Assembly (NCBI RefSeq): GCF_030344915.1
Contig: NZ_CP128233.1
Span: forward strand, 1,674,001-1,738,000
Source of the DNA: Neopusillimonas aromaticivorans
GTDB lineage: Bacteria > Pseudomonadota > Gammaproteobacteria > Burkholderiales > Burkholderiaceae_B
Direction of reading: 5' to 3'
Length of the DNA: 64,000 nucleotides
Each line of letters starts with the position of its first letter. The first letter of the stretch is position 1. Of this stretch, positions 48,927 to 58,224 are shown piece by piece. The notes beneath the pieces are model-generated. The model made no database searches, was not told the DNA's origin, and was given only the letters and a program-made list of their open reading frames with translations. The translations under genes and the position numbers were made by a program.

Positions 48927-50075
48927 ATGCCGTTGCCACGTCGCATCGCCCACCTTGATATGGACGCATTCTATGCGTCTGTAGAACTGCTGCGTTACCC
49001 CGAGCTGCGCGGGCAGCCCGTCGTGATCGGCGGGCGCAGCACACCCGCCCCGCGTGATTTGCCAGACGGCCGTCGGGAATACGGTCGGCTGCGCCAGTAC
49101 GCGGGGCGGGGCGTGGTCACCACCTCAACCTATGAGGCGCGCGCCTTGGGCGTTTTTTCGGCGATGGGCATGATGAAAGCCGCACAGCTGGCCCCCGATG
49201 CGGTTTTGCTGCCCGCCGATTTTCAGTCTTACCGCCACTATTCCCGTTTGTTCAAGCAGGCCGTGGCGGCGATAGCGCCCTGCATCGAAGACCGCGGCAT
49301 TGACGAGATTTACCTTGATCTGACTGATGTCAATATGCCGTCGCCGGCGCTCGGTCAGGCCTTGAAAAGCGCCGTGCAGCAGGCCACCGGCCTGACCTGC
49401 TCGATTGCCATTGCCCCCAACAAGCTGCTGGCGAAAATCGGCTCTGAACTGGACAAGCCCGATGGTCTGACGCTTCTGACCGAGGCTGATATCCAGCGTC
49501 GTATCTGGCCCTTACCGGTCAAACGGATCAACGGTATTGGCCCCAAGTCGAATGAAAAGCTGGCGGCCTTGGGTATCGAGACCATTGCCCAGCTGGCGCA
49601 GGCTGATCCGGCCTTGCTGCAGACGCATTTCGGGCTGACCTACGCCCGCTGGCTGGTCGAGGTGGCCCACGGTCGTGATGATCGTCCGGTAGTGACCTAT
49701 CGCCGTCCCAAGTCGATCAGTCGTGAAACCACGTTTGAACGCGACCTGCACGTGGTGCGTGATCGTGAACGGTTGTCGGAAATGTTCTGGCGGCTGTGTG
49801 AACAGGTTGGCCAGGATCTGGTGCGAAAGCAATGCCGTGGGCGCACCGTTGGTATCAAACTGAGATTTGATGATTTCCGTACGGTGACCCGCGACATTAC
49901 GTTGCCGAACGCGACCGTTGACGCGACAGACATCCATAGGGCGGCTCGCCAGTGCCTGAAGCGGGTTACGTTTGATGCCCCGTTGCGCTTGCTGGGGGTT
50001 CGGGTCAGTGGTCTGGTGGATGAGGCGGGTGATGTGGTGTTACCGGTTCGGGGCGAGCAATTAAGCCTGTATTAA
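48927..50075 (+). CDS. dinB: DNA polymerase IV (DinB)
   Basis: 382-residue Y-family translesion polymerase. The catalytic acidic residues are in HLDMDAFYASVE (Asp11) and DRGIDEIYLD (Asp126, Glu127); the Ser usual before the second pair is Gly. The helix-hairpin-helix thumb part KRINGIGPKSNEKLAALGIET and the little-finger domain (ISRETTFERDL) follow. The gene is intact and starts ten bases after the receptor gene. It is unrelated to the catabolic neighbours. No clear LexA box was noticed before it. Confidence 0.92.
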   Translation: MPLPRRIAHLDMDAFYASVELLRYPELRGQPVVIGGRSTPAPRDLPDGRREYGRLRQYAGRGVVTTSTYEARALGVFSAMGMMKAAQLAPDAVLLPADFQSYRHYSRLFKQAVAAIAPCIEDRGIDEIYLDLTDVNMPSPALGQALKSAVQQATGLTCSIAIAPNKLLAKIGSELDKPDGLTLLTEADIQRRIWPLPVKRINGIGPKSNEKLAALGIETIAQLAQADPALLQTHFGLTYARWLVEVAHGRDDRPVVTYRRPKSISRETTFERDLHVVRDRERLSEMFWRLCEQVGQDLVRKQCRGRTVGIKLRFDDFRTVTRDITLPNATVDATDIHRAARQCLKRVTFDAPLRLLGVRVSGLVDEAGDVVLPVRGEQLSLY

Positions 50076-50101
50076 TTTTGCGTGCAAAATTGTAGATAAT
50101 T
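50074..50101. promoter_or_regulatory. Palindrome plus shared 19-base motif, first copy
   Basis: A perfect palindrome AATTTTGC, GT, GCAAAATT (50074-50091) overlaps the dinB stop. The segment TGCAAAATTGTAGATAATT (50083-50101) is 15 of 19 identical to a segment before the Rieske oxygenase genes at 50954-50972. It is a candidate operator for the amidohydrolase gene that starts at 50150. Confidence 0.5.
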
Positions 50102-50149
50102 TTATGAAAAGGTCCTGATGCATGGTAAATTTTCTCGCGGAGGTGACCC

Positions 50150-50773
50150 ATGACCCAGATTTCAGATACCCAGACTTACGCCAAACAGGGGTTTGGCAAC
50201 ACGTTTGAACTCAAGCCCCCGTTCGGGCTGTTAATCATTGATTTTGTCAATGGCTTTGCCGACCCCGAGGTGTTTGGCGGTGGCAACATCAAACAGGCCA
50301 TTGCCAATACCGTGCCGCTTCTGGCCGAGGCCCGCAAACGGGGTTGGCCTGTGGCGCATACGCGGATTGTGTTCGCCGATGATGGCGCTGATCACAATAT
50401 CTTTTCGTTGAAGGTGCCCAGTATGCTGGGCTTGAAAGAGGACGAACTTAATAGTGCCATCGTGCCTGAATTGACTCCGGCTGCTGGCGAATTGGTGGTG
50501 CGTAAAACGGTGCCTTCGGCATTTTTTGGTACGTCGCTGGCGGCCTGGCTTGCTATGCGTGGTGTTCAAACCCTGGTCGTTGCTGGTGCCGTTACCAGCG
50601 GGTGTGTACGCGCCAGCGTGGTCGATGCCATGCAGTGGGGGTTTCGCCCGCTCGTGTTGGCAGATTGCGTGGGTGATCGGGCGCTTGGGCCTCACGATGC
50701 CAATTTGTTCGACATGGCACAGAAATATGCTGTTGTAATGACGCGCGATGAAGCGCTGGCAGCGACGTCATAG
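50150..50773 (+). CDS. Isochorismatase-family amidohydrolase (N-carbamoylsarcosine/maleamate type)
   Basis: 207-residue cysteine hydrolase. The catalytic triad is visible as Asp31 (IIDFVNGF), Lys119 (VVRKTVPSAFFGT) and Cys152 (VTSGCVRASVVDA). The N-terminal YAKQGFG pattern is shared with N-carbamoylsarcosine and maleamate amidohydrolases (NicF). A strong GGAGGTGACC site precedes the start. The NicX-like gene in the same unit makes maleamate a reasonable substrate; this is inference. The gene is intact. Confidence 0.8.
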   Translation: MTQISDTQTYAKQGFGNTFELKPPFGLLIIDFVNGFADPEVFGGGNIKQAIANTVPLLAEARKRGWPVAHTRIVFADDGADHNIFSLKVPSMLGLKEDELNSAIVPELTPAAGELVVRKTVPSAFFGTSLAAWLAMRGVQTLVVAGAVTSGCVRASVVDAMQWGFRPLVLADCVGDRALGPHDANLFDMAQKYAVVMTRDEALAATS

Positions 50774-50953
50774 CACGACTGACAATTTGCCGTGTTGTTG
50801 ACTTTGAGCGGGTGGCGATTGCCACCCGTTTTGCATTCCAGCGATTCAATCTGAGCAGTACGACAGCATCATTGAGGAGGGAAGTTCTGTGCAGTGGATT
50901 GTGGATATTCACAGTAGTGAAACTACTGATAGTGAAAACACGGGGTTATTACA

Positions 50954-50972
50954 TGCAAATTTGTATGCAATT
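50954..50972. promoter_or_regulatory. Shared 19-base motif, second copy, before the Rieske oxygenase genes
   Basis: TGCAAATTTGTATGCAATT lies 44 bases before the oxygenase beta-subunit start. It contains the near-palindromes CAAATTTG and TTGTATGCAA. It matches 15 of 19 bases with the element at 50083-50101. FCD-type GntR proteins often bind TTGTATACAA-like sites, so the GntR gene at 61.3 kb is a candidate regulator. Confidence 0.5.
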
Positions 50973-51015
50973 ATGTGGGCAATTGAATCATGTATGACAC
51001 GTCAGGAGTCGTGAG

Positions 51016-51549
51016 ATGAACTTGGTGCAAAGTGGTTTGGGTCCGCTGGCAGACAGCGCGCTTCGTGAGGAAGTCCAGAACTGGTTATGGGTTGAGGCTG
51101 AGTTGCTGGATTCGATGCGCGAGCGTGAGTGGCTGGACAATATGGTCAGCAAAGATGTCATCTATCAGTTGCCTCTGCGTCAAACGGTATTGCGCGCCCA
51201 AGGCAGTGGGTTCGTTGACGGTGCATTCCACCTGGATGAAAACTGGGGCTCACTGAACAGCCGTTTGTCCCAAAACGAAACAGGCCATTCGTGGGCAGAA
51301 GATCCACCATCGCGCACACGCCATTGCGTGACGAATATCCGTGTTGGGCAGATGTCGGGTGATGAAGTTCAGGTGCGCTCCAACCTGTTGTTATATCGAA
51401 CCCGTCAGGACGATACGGCCCCTCAGGTGTTCGCTGGCGAACGTCACGACGTATTGCAGCGTGTTGGGGGCAGCTTTCAACTGAAGCGCCGTACGATTTA
51501 CCTGGACACCACGGCCATTGCGTCGCACAACCTGGCCATTTTCTTTTAA
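51016..51549 (+). CDS. Aromatic-ring-hydroxylating dioxygenase beta subunit
   Basis: 177-residue small subunit with the NTF2-like fold (VQNWLWVEAELLDSMREREWLDNM, then RTRHCVTNIRVGQMSGDEVQVRSN). It has a structural role in the oxygenase hexamer. AGGAG precedes the start. Here the beta gene comes before the alpha gene; the reverse order is more common in characterised operons. The gene is intact. The substrate class cannot be told from this subunit. Confidence 0.87.
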   Translation: MNLVQSGLGPLADSALREEVQNWLWVEAELLDSMREREWLDNMVSKDVIYQLPLRQTVLRAQGSGFVDGAFHLDENWGSLNSRLSQNETGHSWAEDPPSRTRHCVTNIRVGQMSGDEVQVRSNLLLYRTRQDDTAPQVFAGERHDVLQRVGGSFQLKRRTIYLDTTAIASHNLAIFF

Positions 51550-51571
51550 TGCGTAGCGGAGACTGCAAGTC

Positions 51572-53003
51572 ATGACGAACACAAGTAATGCCGGGCATGC
51601 CGGAATCGATATCGACAAGGTGCTTGAAAATCTGGCCGAGGGTGTTGACTATGGACGTGTGCCGGCGACGCTGTATGGCAACAAGGACGTTTACGAGCGT
51701 GAGCTGAACCAGATTTTTGCGCGTGCCTGGGTTTTTATGGCCCATGAGTCAGAGATCCCGAACAAAGGTGATTATGTCTCTCGCAAGATCGGTGAAGATG
51801 ACTTCATTGTGACCCACGATGCCGACGGTCAGTTCAATGTGTTGTATGACGCCTGTCGTCACCGTGGCGTGAAGGTCGCCCGGGCAAGTGCTGGCAACAC
51901 GGAAAACTTCCGTTGCCCTTATCACGGCTGGACGTACAACCTGAAAGGTCATCTTACGGGTGCACCGCTGTGGAAGAACGCCTTTGGCGATATGGACAAG
52001 ATGGCTAACAGCCTGGTGCCTGCAGCGAAGGTGGGAGTATACCAAGGCATGATTTTCGCCACGCTGGACGCGGGTGCGCCTTCCTGGAAGAGTACCTCGG
52101 GGGCATGGCCTGGTATCTGGACCTGATTTTCGGTCTGAACGAGCACGGCATGGAAGTATTGGGTCCACCTCAGCGTTTTGTAATGGACGCTGACTGGAAG
52201 TCGGGTGCAGATAATTTCTCGGGTGATGATTACCACCTGGGCACACTACACCGTTCGGCCATTGAAATTGGCGCCTTCCCGGTCCCGTTTGCCGAAAACA
52301 TGAAGGGCTACCACATCCAGGCGGCACCAGGGCATTCGCTATCGTTCTCGATGGCGGCCAGCGAAGATGAGCCGGGCCCCAAGTTTTTGGCTACCCCGAC
52401 GAGTTTGCCAAGACGTTCAATACGTCACGCATTTCACAAGAGCAACTGGATGCTGCACGTAAGTCCCGCGTGTTCGTTGGCAACGTTTTCCCGAATTTTT
52501 CGTTGTTGATGTTGCCTACCACCGATGATGCCTCGCGCCATCCGGCAAGCGGCATGCTGACCATGCGTGTCTGGCAGCCTAAAGGCCCCGGCAAACTCGA
52601 AGCCTGGGTCTGGTTCCTGGGTTACAAGAACATGACCCCTGAACAAAAGCGTCGCACCTACAAGTCAGGGCTGGCCACGTTCTCGATGGGTGGTACTTTC
52701 GAGATGGATGATACCGAGCCCTGGATCACGATTGCACGCAATGGTCGCTCAGTGGCCGCTGAGAAACTGGGGTTGACACTCAACTATGAAATGGGTTTGC
52801 CTGGCCGTGGTATTGCTCAACAGGTTACCGACGGCAGCTGGCCTGGCCCAGGCATTGTGTACAAGAGCCGGTTTGAAGAAGGGGTGCAGCGCAACCTGTT
52901 CCGCTTCTACGCCGAAATGATGCGTACGCCGCAGGGCATGTACCCGTCATTGGCGTTTAGTGAGCAGGCCAAGAATCCACCGACGCCTGGCAACGGTGCT
53001 TAA
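51572..53003 (+). CDS. Rieske aromatic-ring-hydroxylating dioxygenase alpha subunit (frameshifted)
   Basis: About 478-residue catalytic subunit. The Rieske [2Fe-2S] ligands are Cys95, His97, Cys115 and His118 (CRHRG, then CPYHGW, with 17 residues between His97 and Cys115). The mononuclear iron site is in DDYHLGTLHRSAI. Breaks near 52083 and 52390 each need one base. The C-terminal catalytic domain is complete to NPPTPGNGA. No classical oxygenase reductase or Rieske ferredoxin gene is near; the NuoF-like protein and small ferredoxin encoded at 55.9-57.4 kb are the likely electron donors. Confidence 0.87.
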
Positions 53004-53031
53004 CTCGGTCACCACGTCTCAAGGAGGTCAT

Positions 53032-53346
53032 ATGAGTCGTTTACAAGATTACGTGGCCATTGTCACCGGCGCTGCCGGTGGCATCGGACGCGGCATTGTC
53101 CAGCGGTATATCGATGAGGGCGCCCGGGTGGTGGCCGCTGATTTGAATACCGACGCACTGGCATCGTTGGTGCGTGCACACCCGGATGCTATCAAGGTCG
53201 TCAAGGCTGAGCCCGTTGTTGCAAAGCTGGCTGAGGCGGGTGCAACCGTGTTGTCCGGCAAGCGGCATGTGCCATGGGGGCAAGAGGTTGGGCAGATTTC
53301 AGCCCGGTCTTCCGCGTCGAGTAATCCGGCGGTAAAAAGGAGCTGA
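53032..53346 (+). pseudogene. Short-chain dehydrogenase, truncated, fused to an unrelated tail
   Basis: The first 58 or so codons are a normal SDR start (LQDYVAIVTGAAGGIGRGIVQRYIDEG, with VVAADLNTDAL). From about 53206 the sequence no longer resembles an SDR: the NNAG, Ser-Tyr-Lys and C-terminal parts are missing, and a 45-codon tail (VVAKLAEAGATVLSGKRH...) of uncertain origin follows. This looks like an internal deletion junction, either real or from assembly. It would be the dihydrodiol dehydrogenase position in the operon. The tail faintly resembles an aldehyde-dehydrogenase segment, which I cannot confirm. Confidence 0.6.
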
Positions 53347-53348
53347 AC

Positions 53349-54872
53349 ATGGGTGCTGTTGCGCAAAACCTGTCTACTGACCCGTCTGTTCCAGGCGGGG
53401 GCTGACCGTACGCCAGTTGGGCAAGCGTTACGGCACTCACTGGGCACTTCGTGGCGTCAATCTGACCTTTGAGCCCGGGCAAGTGCATATTTTGTTCGGC
53501 GAGAACGGTGCCGGCAAATCAACCCTGATTTCAATGCTGGCCGGTGCCAACCAGCCCACGGAGGGTTGTTTGAGTATTGGCGGCTTTGAGGGGGCGTTTC
53601 GTTCGGTCAACGACGCACGTGCCAATGGCGTTCGTGCCGTTTTTCAGGAATTTTCGCTGGCTCCCAATCTGACCGTGGCTGACAACATCGTGCTCGGCGA
53701 TGAAATCACGGGTGTTTTTGGGGTATTGAACAAGTCAGCTGCCCGAGAACAGGCACGGGCCCTGATCCAGCGTTTAGGTTTTGAGATTGATGAAACTGCC
53801 TTGGTCGGGGACTTGCCGCGCGGCAAGCAGCAGATGGTTGAAATCTGCAAGGCTGTGCGTGCGGTGCCCAAGGTACTGATCCTGGATGAACCCACGGCAT
53901 CCTTATCGACGCATGACACTGCGGCGCTGTTCGACGTGCTGGCAAGGCTTAAAGATCAGGGAACAGCCTTGATCTACATCACGCATCGCATGGAAGAAAT
54001 TGCCAGGCTGGGGGATGTGATCACCGTTCTGCGCGACGGTGAAATGATCGCAACGGTGCCTGCCTCCACCGACGAGTCGCGTCTGATCGAGCTGATGACC
54101 GGTCGTCAGTTGTCTGATATTTACCCGGTCCCGACTCAGTCTGTGGGTGACATTCGCTTTGAGATCGACAACCTCACCACGGTTGACGGTTCCGTCGTCG
54201 GTGCGAATCTGAGTGTTCGGGCGGGTGAGATCGTCGGGGTGGCTGGCTTGGTGGGCTGTGGGAAAAGTGAGCTGGGGCAGGCTTGTTTCGGGTTGCTCAA
54301 GCATGCCGCCGGGCAGGTGCGGCTGGATGGCAAGCCATGCCGTTTTTTCACCCTGCCGACGCCATTGAGGGTGGGGTCTGGTACAGCCCTTCAGATCGTA
54401 AACGTGACGGTTTGGCATTGATCCGTCCGGCGCGTGAAAACATGCTGCTGTCCGCGATGGGGTTTGGCGACATTCGCAGGCGCTTGCGCCGTTTGTCGGA
54501 CGAGACGACGCTGTCTCGTCATTTATCCATGAAAGTCGAGTTTCCCTCGGCGCGAATGGGCGAGGCGGTGTCCAACTTTTCAGGGGTAACCAGCAGAAAG
54601 TCATGCTGGCCAAGGGCTTGGGCCAACCTATTGATGTCTACATTTTTGATGAGCCTACCGTTGGTGTTGATGTCGGTGCACGCCAGTCGGTGTACCGGTA
54701 TATCAGTGAGCTGGCAGCCAATGGGGCTGCCGTGATGATTATTTCTTCAGATTTGCCCGAGTTGCTGGGGCTGACCCATCGGCTGCTTGTGATGCGTGAA
54801 GGTCAGATTGTTGCCGAGTTTGATCGCCCCGATTACGACCAGCATCGCATTCTTGAAAAATTCTTTGATTGA
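53349..54872 (+). CDS. Sugar-type ABC transporter ATP-binding protein (RbsA/MglA type, frameshifted)
   Basis: About 508-residue protein with two ATPase domains. In domain 1, Walker A is GENGAGKST, the signature is LPRGKQQMVEI and Walker B is VLILDEPTAS. Domain 2 has the degenerate Walker A GLVGCGKSE usual in this family, NFSGGNQQKVMLAKGL and VYIFDEPTVGVDVGAR. ATG 53349 follows AAAAGGAG, but a break near 53397 is needed to join it to LTVRQLGKRYG. Further breaks lie near 54355 and 54590. No periplasmic binding-protein gene is adjacent, which is unusual. Confidence 0.85.
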
Positions 54873-54879
54873 GTCCGCT

Positions 54880-55902
54880 ATGTCTATAACCTCTTCTGAA
54901 ACGGTCGCTTCCATGACGCCAGCCAACACAGCATCCCGTCGTTTTTCATTCAAATGGCTGGTACACAATCAGCATTTGATGGTTCTGCCGATTCTTTTTG
55001 CGGTGGCTCTGCTGGTATTTGCCTGGCAAGCCCCGGGGTTCTTTACGGCCGACAACCAGCTTAATGTGTCCCGTCAATCGGTGTACCTCATGCTGGTTGC
55101 GCTGGCTCAGCTGATTGTCCTGGTTGGTGGTGGCATTGATCTGTCGGTGGGCACTGTGGTGGCGTTGTCGTCTGTGTCGGCCGCCCTCACCATGAGCGGC
55201 CTCTATCACAACGGTAATGGTGCATCGGCCGAGTGGGCCATTTTTGCCGGAACGGCGGTGGCGGTAGCCGTCGGTGCTTTGGTCGGCCTGATCAATGGCA
55301 TCGGTACGGCGTTGTTCCGGATTCCTTCGTTCATGATGACTTTGGGCATGTCTTCGGTGGTATTCGGTGTGGCCTTGCTGGTGAGTGGTGGCGTGCCGGT
55401 TTATGGCCTGCCCTACCAGTTCGGGCAGACGTTTGGTTACGGTGTTTTCATGGGCATTCCTGCACCGGTCATTGTCATGTTGGTTGTGATTGCCTTGGTG
55501 TACCTGTTGCTGGAGTGGACACGTTTCGGCCGTCATTTGTATGCGATTGGTGGTAACGCCCGTGCCGCTGCGTTGTCCGGTGTACGCACCGAGCGCGTCA
55601 CGATCATGGCGTTTGTGCTGTCAGGCGTTTTGTCCGCCATTGCGGGGGTGCTGCTGACGGCCCGGCTGGATACCGGTGAGTCCAGCATCGGTACCACCTT
55701 TCCGCTGGAGTCAATTGCGGCGTGTGTGATTGCCGGCGCGGCGCTTACCGGCGGTGTGGGCCGTGTGCTGGCTGTTGTTGCCGGCACGTTCCTGATCGTG
55801 ATGGTGCAAAACGGCATGAACCTGATGCAGGTGGGCGCGTATGCGCAGACCATGATCGTGGGGGCCTTGCTGATATTTGCGATGGCCTTTTCCAAGAAGT
55901 AA
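54880..55902 (+). CDS. Sugar-type ABC transporter permease (RbsC type)
   Basis: 340-residue inner-membrane permease with eight to ten hydrophobic helices. Family marks are AQLIVLVGGGIDLSVGTVVALSS, GALVGLINGIGTALFRIPSFMMTLGM and GRHLYAIGGNARAAALSGV. The start at 54880 lies seven bases after the ATPase gene; the longer frame is the shadow of that gene. The gene is intact. Despite the family name, several RbsABC-like systems in catabolic clusters are thought to import aromatic or nucleoside-like compounds. Confidence 0.86.
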   Translation: MSITSSETVASMTPANTASRRFSFKWLVHNQHLMVLPILFAVALLVFAWQAPGFFTADNQLNVSRQSVYLMLVALAQLIVLVGGGIDLSVGTVVALSSVSAALTMSGLYHNGNGASAEWAIFAGTAVAVAVGALVGLINGIGTALFRIPSFMMTLGMSSVVFGVALLVSGGVPVYGLPYQFGQTFGYGVFMGIPAPVIVMLVVIALVYLLLEWTRFGRHLYAIGGNARAAALSGVRTERVTIMAFVLSGVLSAIAGVLLTARLDTGESSIGTTFPLESIAACVIAGAALTGGVGRVLAVVAGTFLIVMVQNGMNLMQVGAYAQTMIVGALLIFAMAFSKK

Positions 55903-55914
55903 GGCGGTGACTCT

Positions 55915-57155
55915 ATGAAAGTTGATCTTCCCTGCGGTGCCTGGCCCGGTCTTGAGCCTCGTTTGATTGTTGAGTCAGCCCGGTCGGGCTACCTGGACCT
56001 TCAAGCAGAGCAGGTATTGGGCACATATTCGGCGGTGTTTGAAGGGGTTGCGCTGATCGAGCAGCTGAAGTTGTCCGGTTTGCGTGGTCGAGGAGGTGCA
56101 GCATTTCCGGCAGCCATCAAATGGGCCGCGGTTGCGGCGCAGGAAGGTCCGAAAGTGGTTGTGGCCAATGGCGAGGAGGGGAGCCCGCCTCGAAGAAAGA
56201 TCAGTGGCTGTTGTTGCATCGGCCTCACCTGGTAATTGACGGGCTGTTGCTGGCGGCCAGTGCGTGCGGTGCAGACCGGGCTGTAATGTATTTGTCACAT
56301 TCTGAAACCGTAGCGTCTGTTCAGCGTGCCTTGCGTGAACGGGCCGATGCCGGATTAGTGAACGATAGGGTTCGTCTGGAAGTGTTCGTGGTGCCACCTA
56401 CCTATGTAGCCGGTGAAGAAACTTCGGTTGTTCGGGCGATTTCGGGTGGCCCTGCGCTACCCATGGCCAAGCCGCCTCGTCCTTTTGAAAAGGGTGTCGA
56501 TGAATTGCCCACGCTGGTTTCCAACGTTGAAACGCTGGCGCATGCAGCGTGGGTCGCTCGCCATGGCGGAGAGGCTTTTGCCCGGGCGGGTACCGCTGAT
56601 TCGCCCGGAACGGCCTTGGTCACATTGTCGGGGGCGTGCGGTCGCCCGGGCGTGTACGAAATACCGTTTGGTGTCAGTGTTCGTGAGCTGGTTGATACGC
56701 TGGGTGGCGGTTTTACGTCCGTGCCTCGGGGTCTGGCGATTGGTGGGTGGTTTGGTGGTTTGACAGGGCCAGCAGGCCTGGATCTTTCGTGCGAGTTCGG
56801 TGCGTGCAAGTCGGCGGGCAACGGCTGGGGGTGCGGAGCGATTACGGTTTTGGGCGAGGCGGATGATCCCATCCAGTTCGCTGCACGGCTGGCGCAATGG
56901 TATGAGGCTGAGTCTGCACGACAGTGTGGCGTTTGTATTAAGGGAACGGCTGCGATTGCGTCCACCTTGAAAACCCTGTCACAACACGGGGCGACCCAGA
57001 TCGACAAAGACAATCTGGTTCGGTGGGGCCAAATATTGCCTGGTCGGGGCGCTTGCGCCTTTCTTGATGGTGCGGCGGCACTGAGTCGCACCCTCGTCTC
57101 AAATTTCCCTGTCGAGGTGGCGGCTGCGCTGGCTGAACCCCACCCGATGAACTAA
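55915..57155 (+). CDS. NuoF-like NADH-dependent flavoprotein (frameshifted)
   Basis: About 414-residue relative of the NADH-binding subunit of complex I. It has the FMN/NADH-binding GLRGRGGAAFP near residue 55, VVANGEEG, an SLBB domain (TLSGACGRPGVYEIPFGVSVRELV) and a C-terminal iron-sulfur part with QCGVC and GRGACAFLDG, which gives three of four Cys for an N3-type cluster. One base is missing near 56190. NuoE and NuoG partners are absent. The next gene encodes a ferredoxin, so NADH oxidation with electron transfer to ferredoxin, and on to the Rieske oxygenase, is the simplest reading. Confidence 0.83.
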
Positions 57156-57179
57156 GTGATTTTCATACCGGAGAAGATG

Positions 57180-57374
57180 ATGAAAGTTATGTTTGATGCA
57201 ACCAAGTGCTCGGGCTATGGCCGTTGTGCCGAGATCTGTCCGTCGGTTTTCGAGATCGACGAGTTTGGCTACGCGAAAGTCCTGGGCGATGGCACCGTGC
57301 CAGCAGCTGATGAAACCAAAGCAACTCAAGCCGTTGCCGAGTGTCCGGAAAAAGCGATCAGTCTGGTGGCTTGA
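57180..57374 (+). CDS. Small ferredoxin ([3Fe-4S] or [4Fe-4S] type)
   Basis: 64-residue single-cluster ferredoxin. Cluster ligands are Cys10, Cys16, Cys20 and Cys55 (KCSGYGRCAEICP, later AECPEKAI). The position of the second Cys in a standard CxxCxxC motif is Tyr13, as in ferredoxins that serve cytochromes P450, so a [3Fe-4S] cluster is likely. The start at 57180 lies after CCGGAGAAG; the ATG one codon upstream is an alternative. It sits between the NuoF-like gene and an SDR gene and is not of the Rieske type. Confidence 0.88.
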   Translation: MKVMFDATKCSGYGRCAEICPSVFEIDEFGYAKVLGDGTVPAADETKATQAVAECPEKAISLVA

Positions 57375-57413
57375 GCCGGGGCGACGTAGATCAAGGCATC
57401 ACAAGGAGCAGTA

Positions 57414-58189
57414 ATGGATTTACAACTGAACGGCAAAGTCGCTTTGGTGACGGCAGCCAGCAAAGGTATCGGTAATGCCGTGGCGCAGCGACTGGCAAGG
57501 GAAGGGGCGATTGTGGCGGTGTCTTCACGCAGCGTCGCTGGTGCGGCAGAACAGCTGTTTGACGGCGGTGGAAAAATTGTGACGTTCCCGGCAGATCTGG
57601 GCAATGTGGCCCAAACCGGGGCGCTGGTTGATCAAGTCGTCGCGCGTCTCGGACGTCTTGATATTGCTGTGCTTAACACCCCGGGGCCAAAAATCAAACC
57701 CTTTCTGGATACCGAGCTTGAGGACTGGTCGGGCGCTTTTGATGTACTGGTCCGTCCGGTGGTTCAGCTGGCGCTGGCCTCGGCCAAACAGATGGCGGCC
57801 AATAAATCGGGCAGCATCGTGTTCCTGACGTCGACATGGGTCAAGCAGCCTGCCCCTGGTGGCGCTTTGTCATCATCGATGCGTTCGGCGCTGTCGTCCA
57901 TGAGCAAGCAAATGGCGACCGAACTGGGTGCGTACGGTGTGCGGGTCAATCAGGTTCAACCGGGCGCTACCGGCACCGATCGCATGCATGACATTGTTCG
58001 TATGAAAGCCGATAAAAACGGCACCAGTGCCGAGCAGGAAATTCAGCAGATTGTGAAAGATATTCCGTTGGGGCGTTGGGGTAACCCGGAAGAGATTGCA
58101 GACGCCGTGGCCTATCTGGCGTCACCCTGGCCGGTTTTATCACTGGTGCAACGTTGCAGGTTGATGGCGGTGCCGTGCGCGCGGTTTGA
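57414..58189 (+). CDS. Short-chain dehydrogenase with atypical active site (frameshifted)
   Basis: About 258-residue SDR. The cofactor loop is TAASKGIGNAVAQRL, but the NNAG motif reads NTPG and the Ser-Tyr-Lys catalytic set is altered: the position of YxxxK reads LSSSMR (GALSSSMRSALSSMSK), without Tyr and with Arg for Lys. A one-base error near 58130 hides the normal end (GFITGATLQVDGGAV, stop at 58189). AAGGAG precedes the start. Given the truncated SDR at 53 kb, this may be the only intact SDR of the unit, yet it may not be a usual dehydrogenase. Confidence 0.82.
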
Positions 58190-58224
58190 ACCAGCACGTT
58201 TTCATAGATTTCCGGAGATTAACC

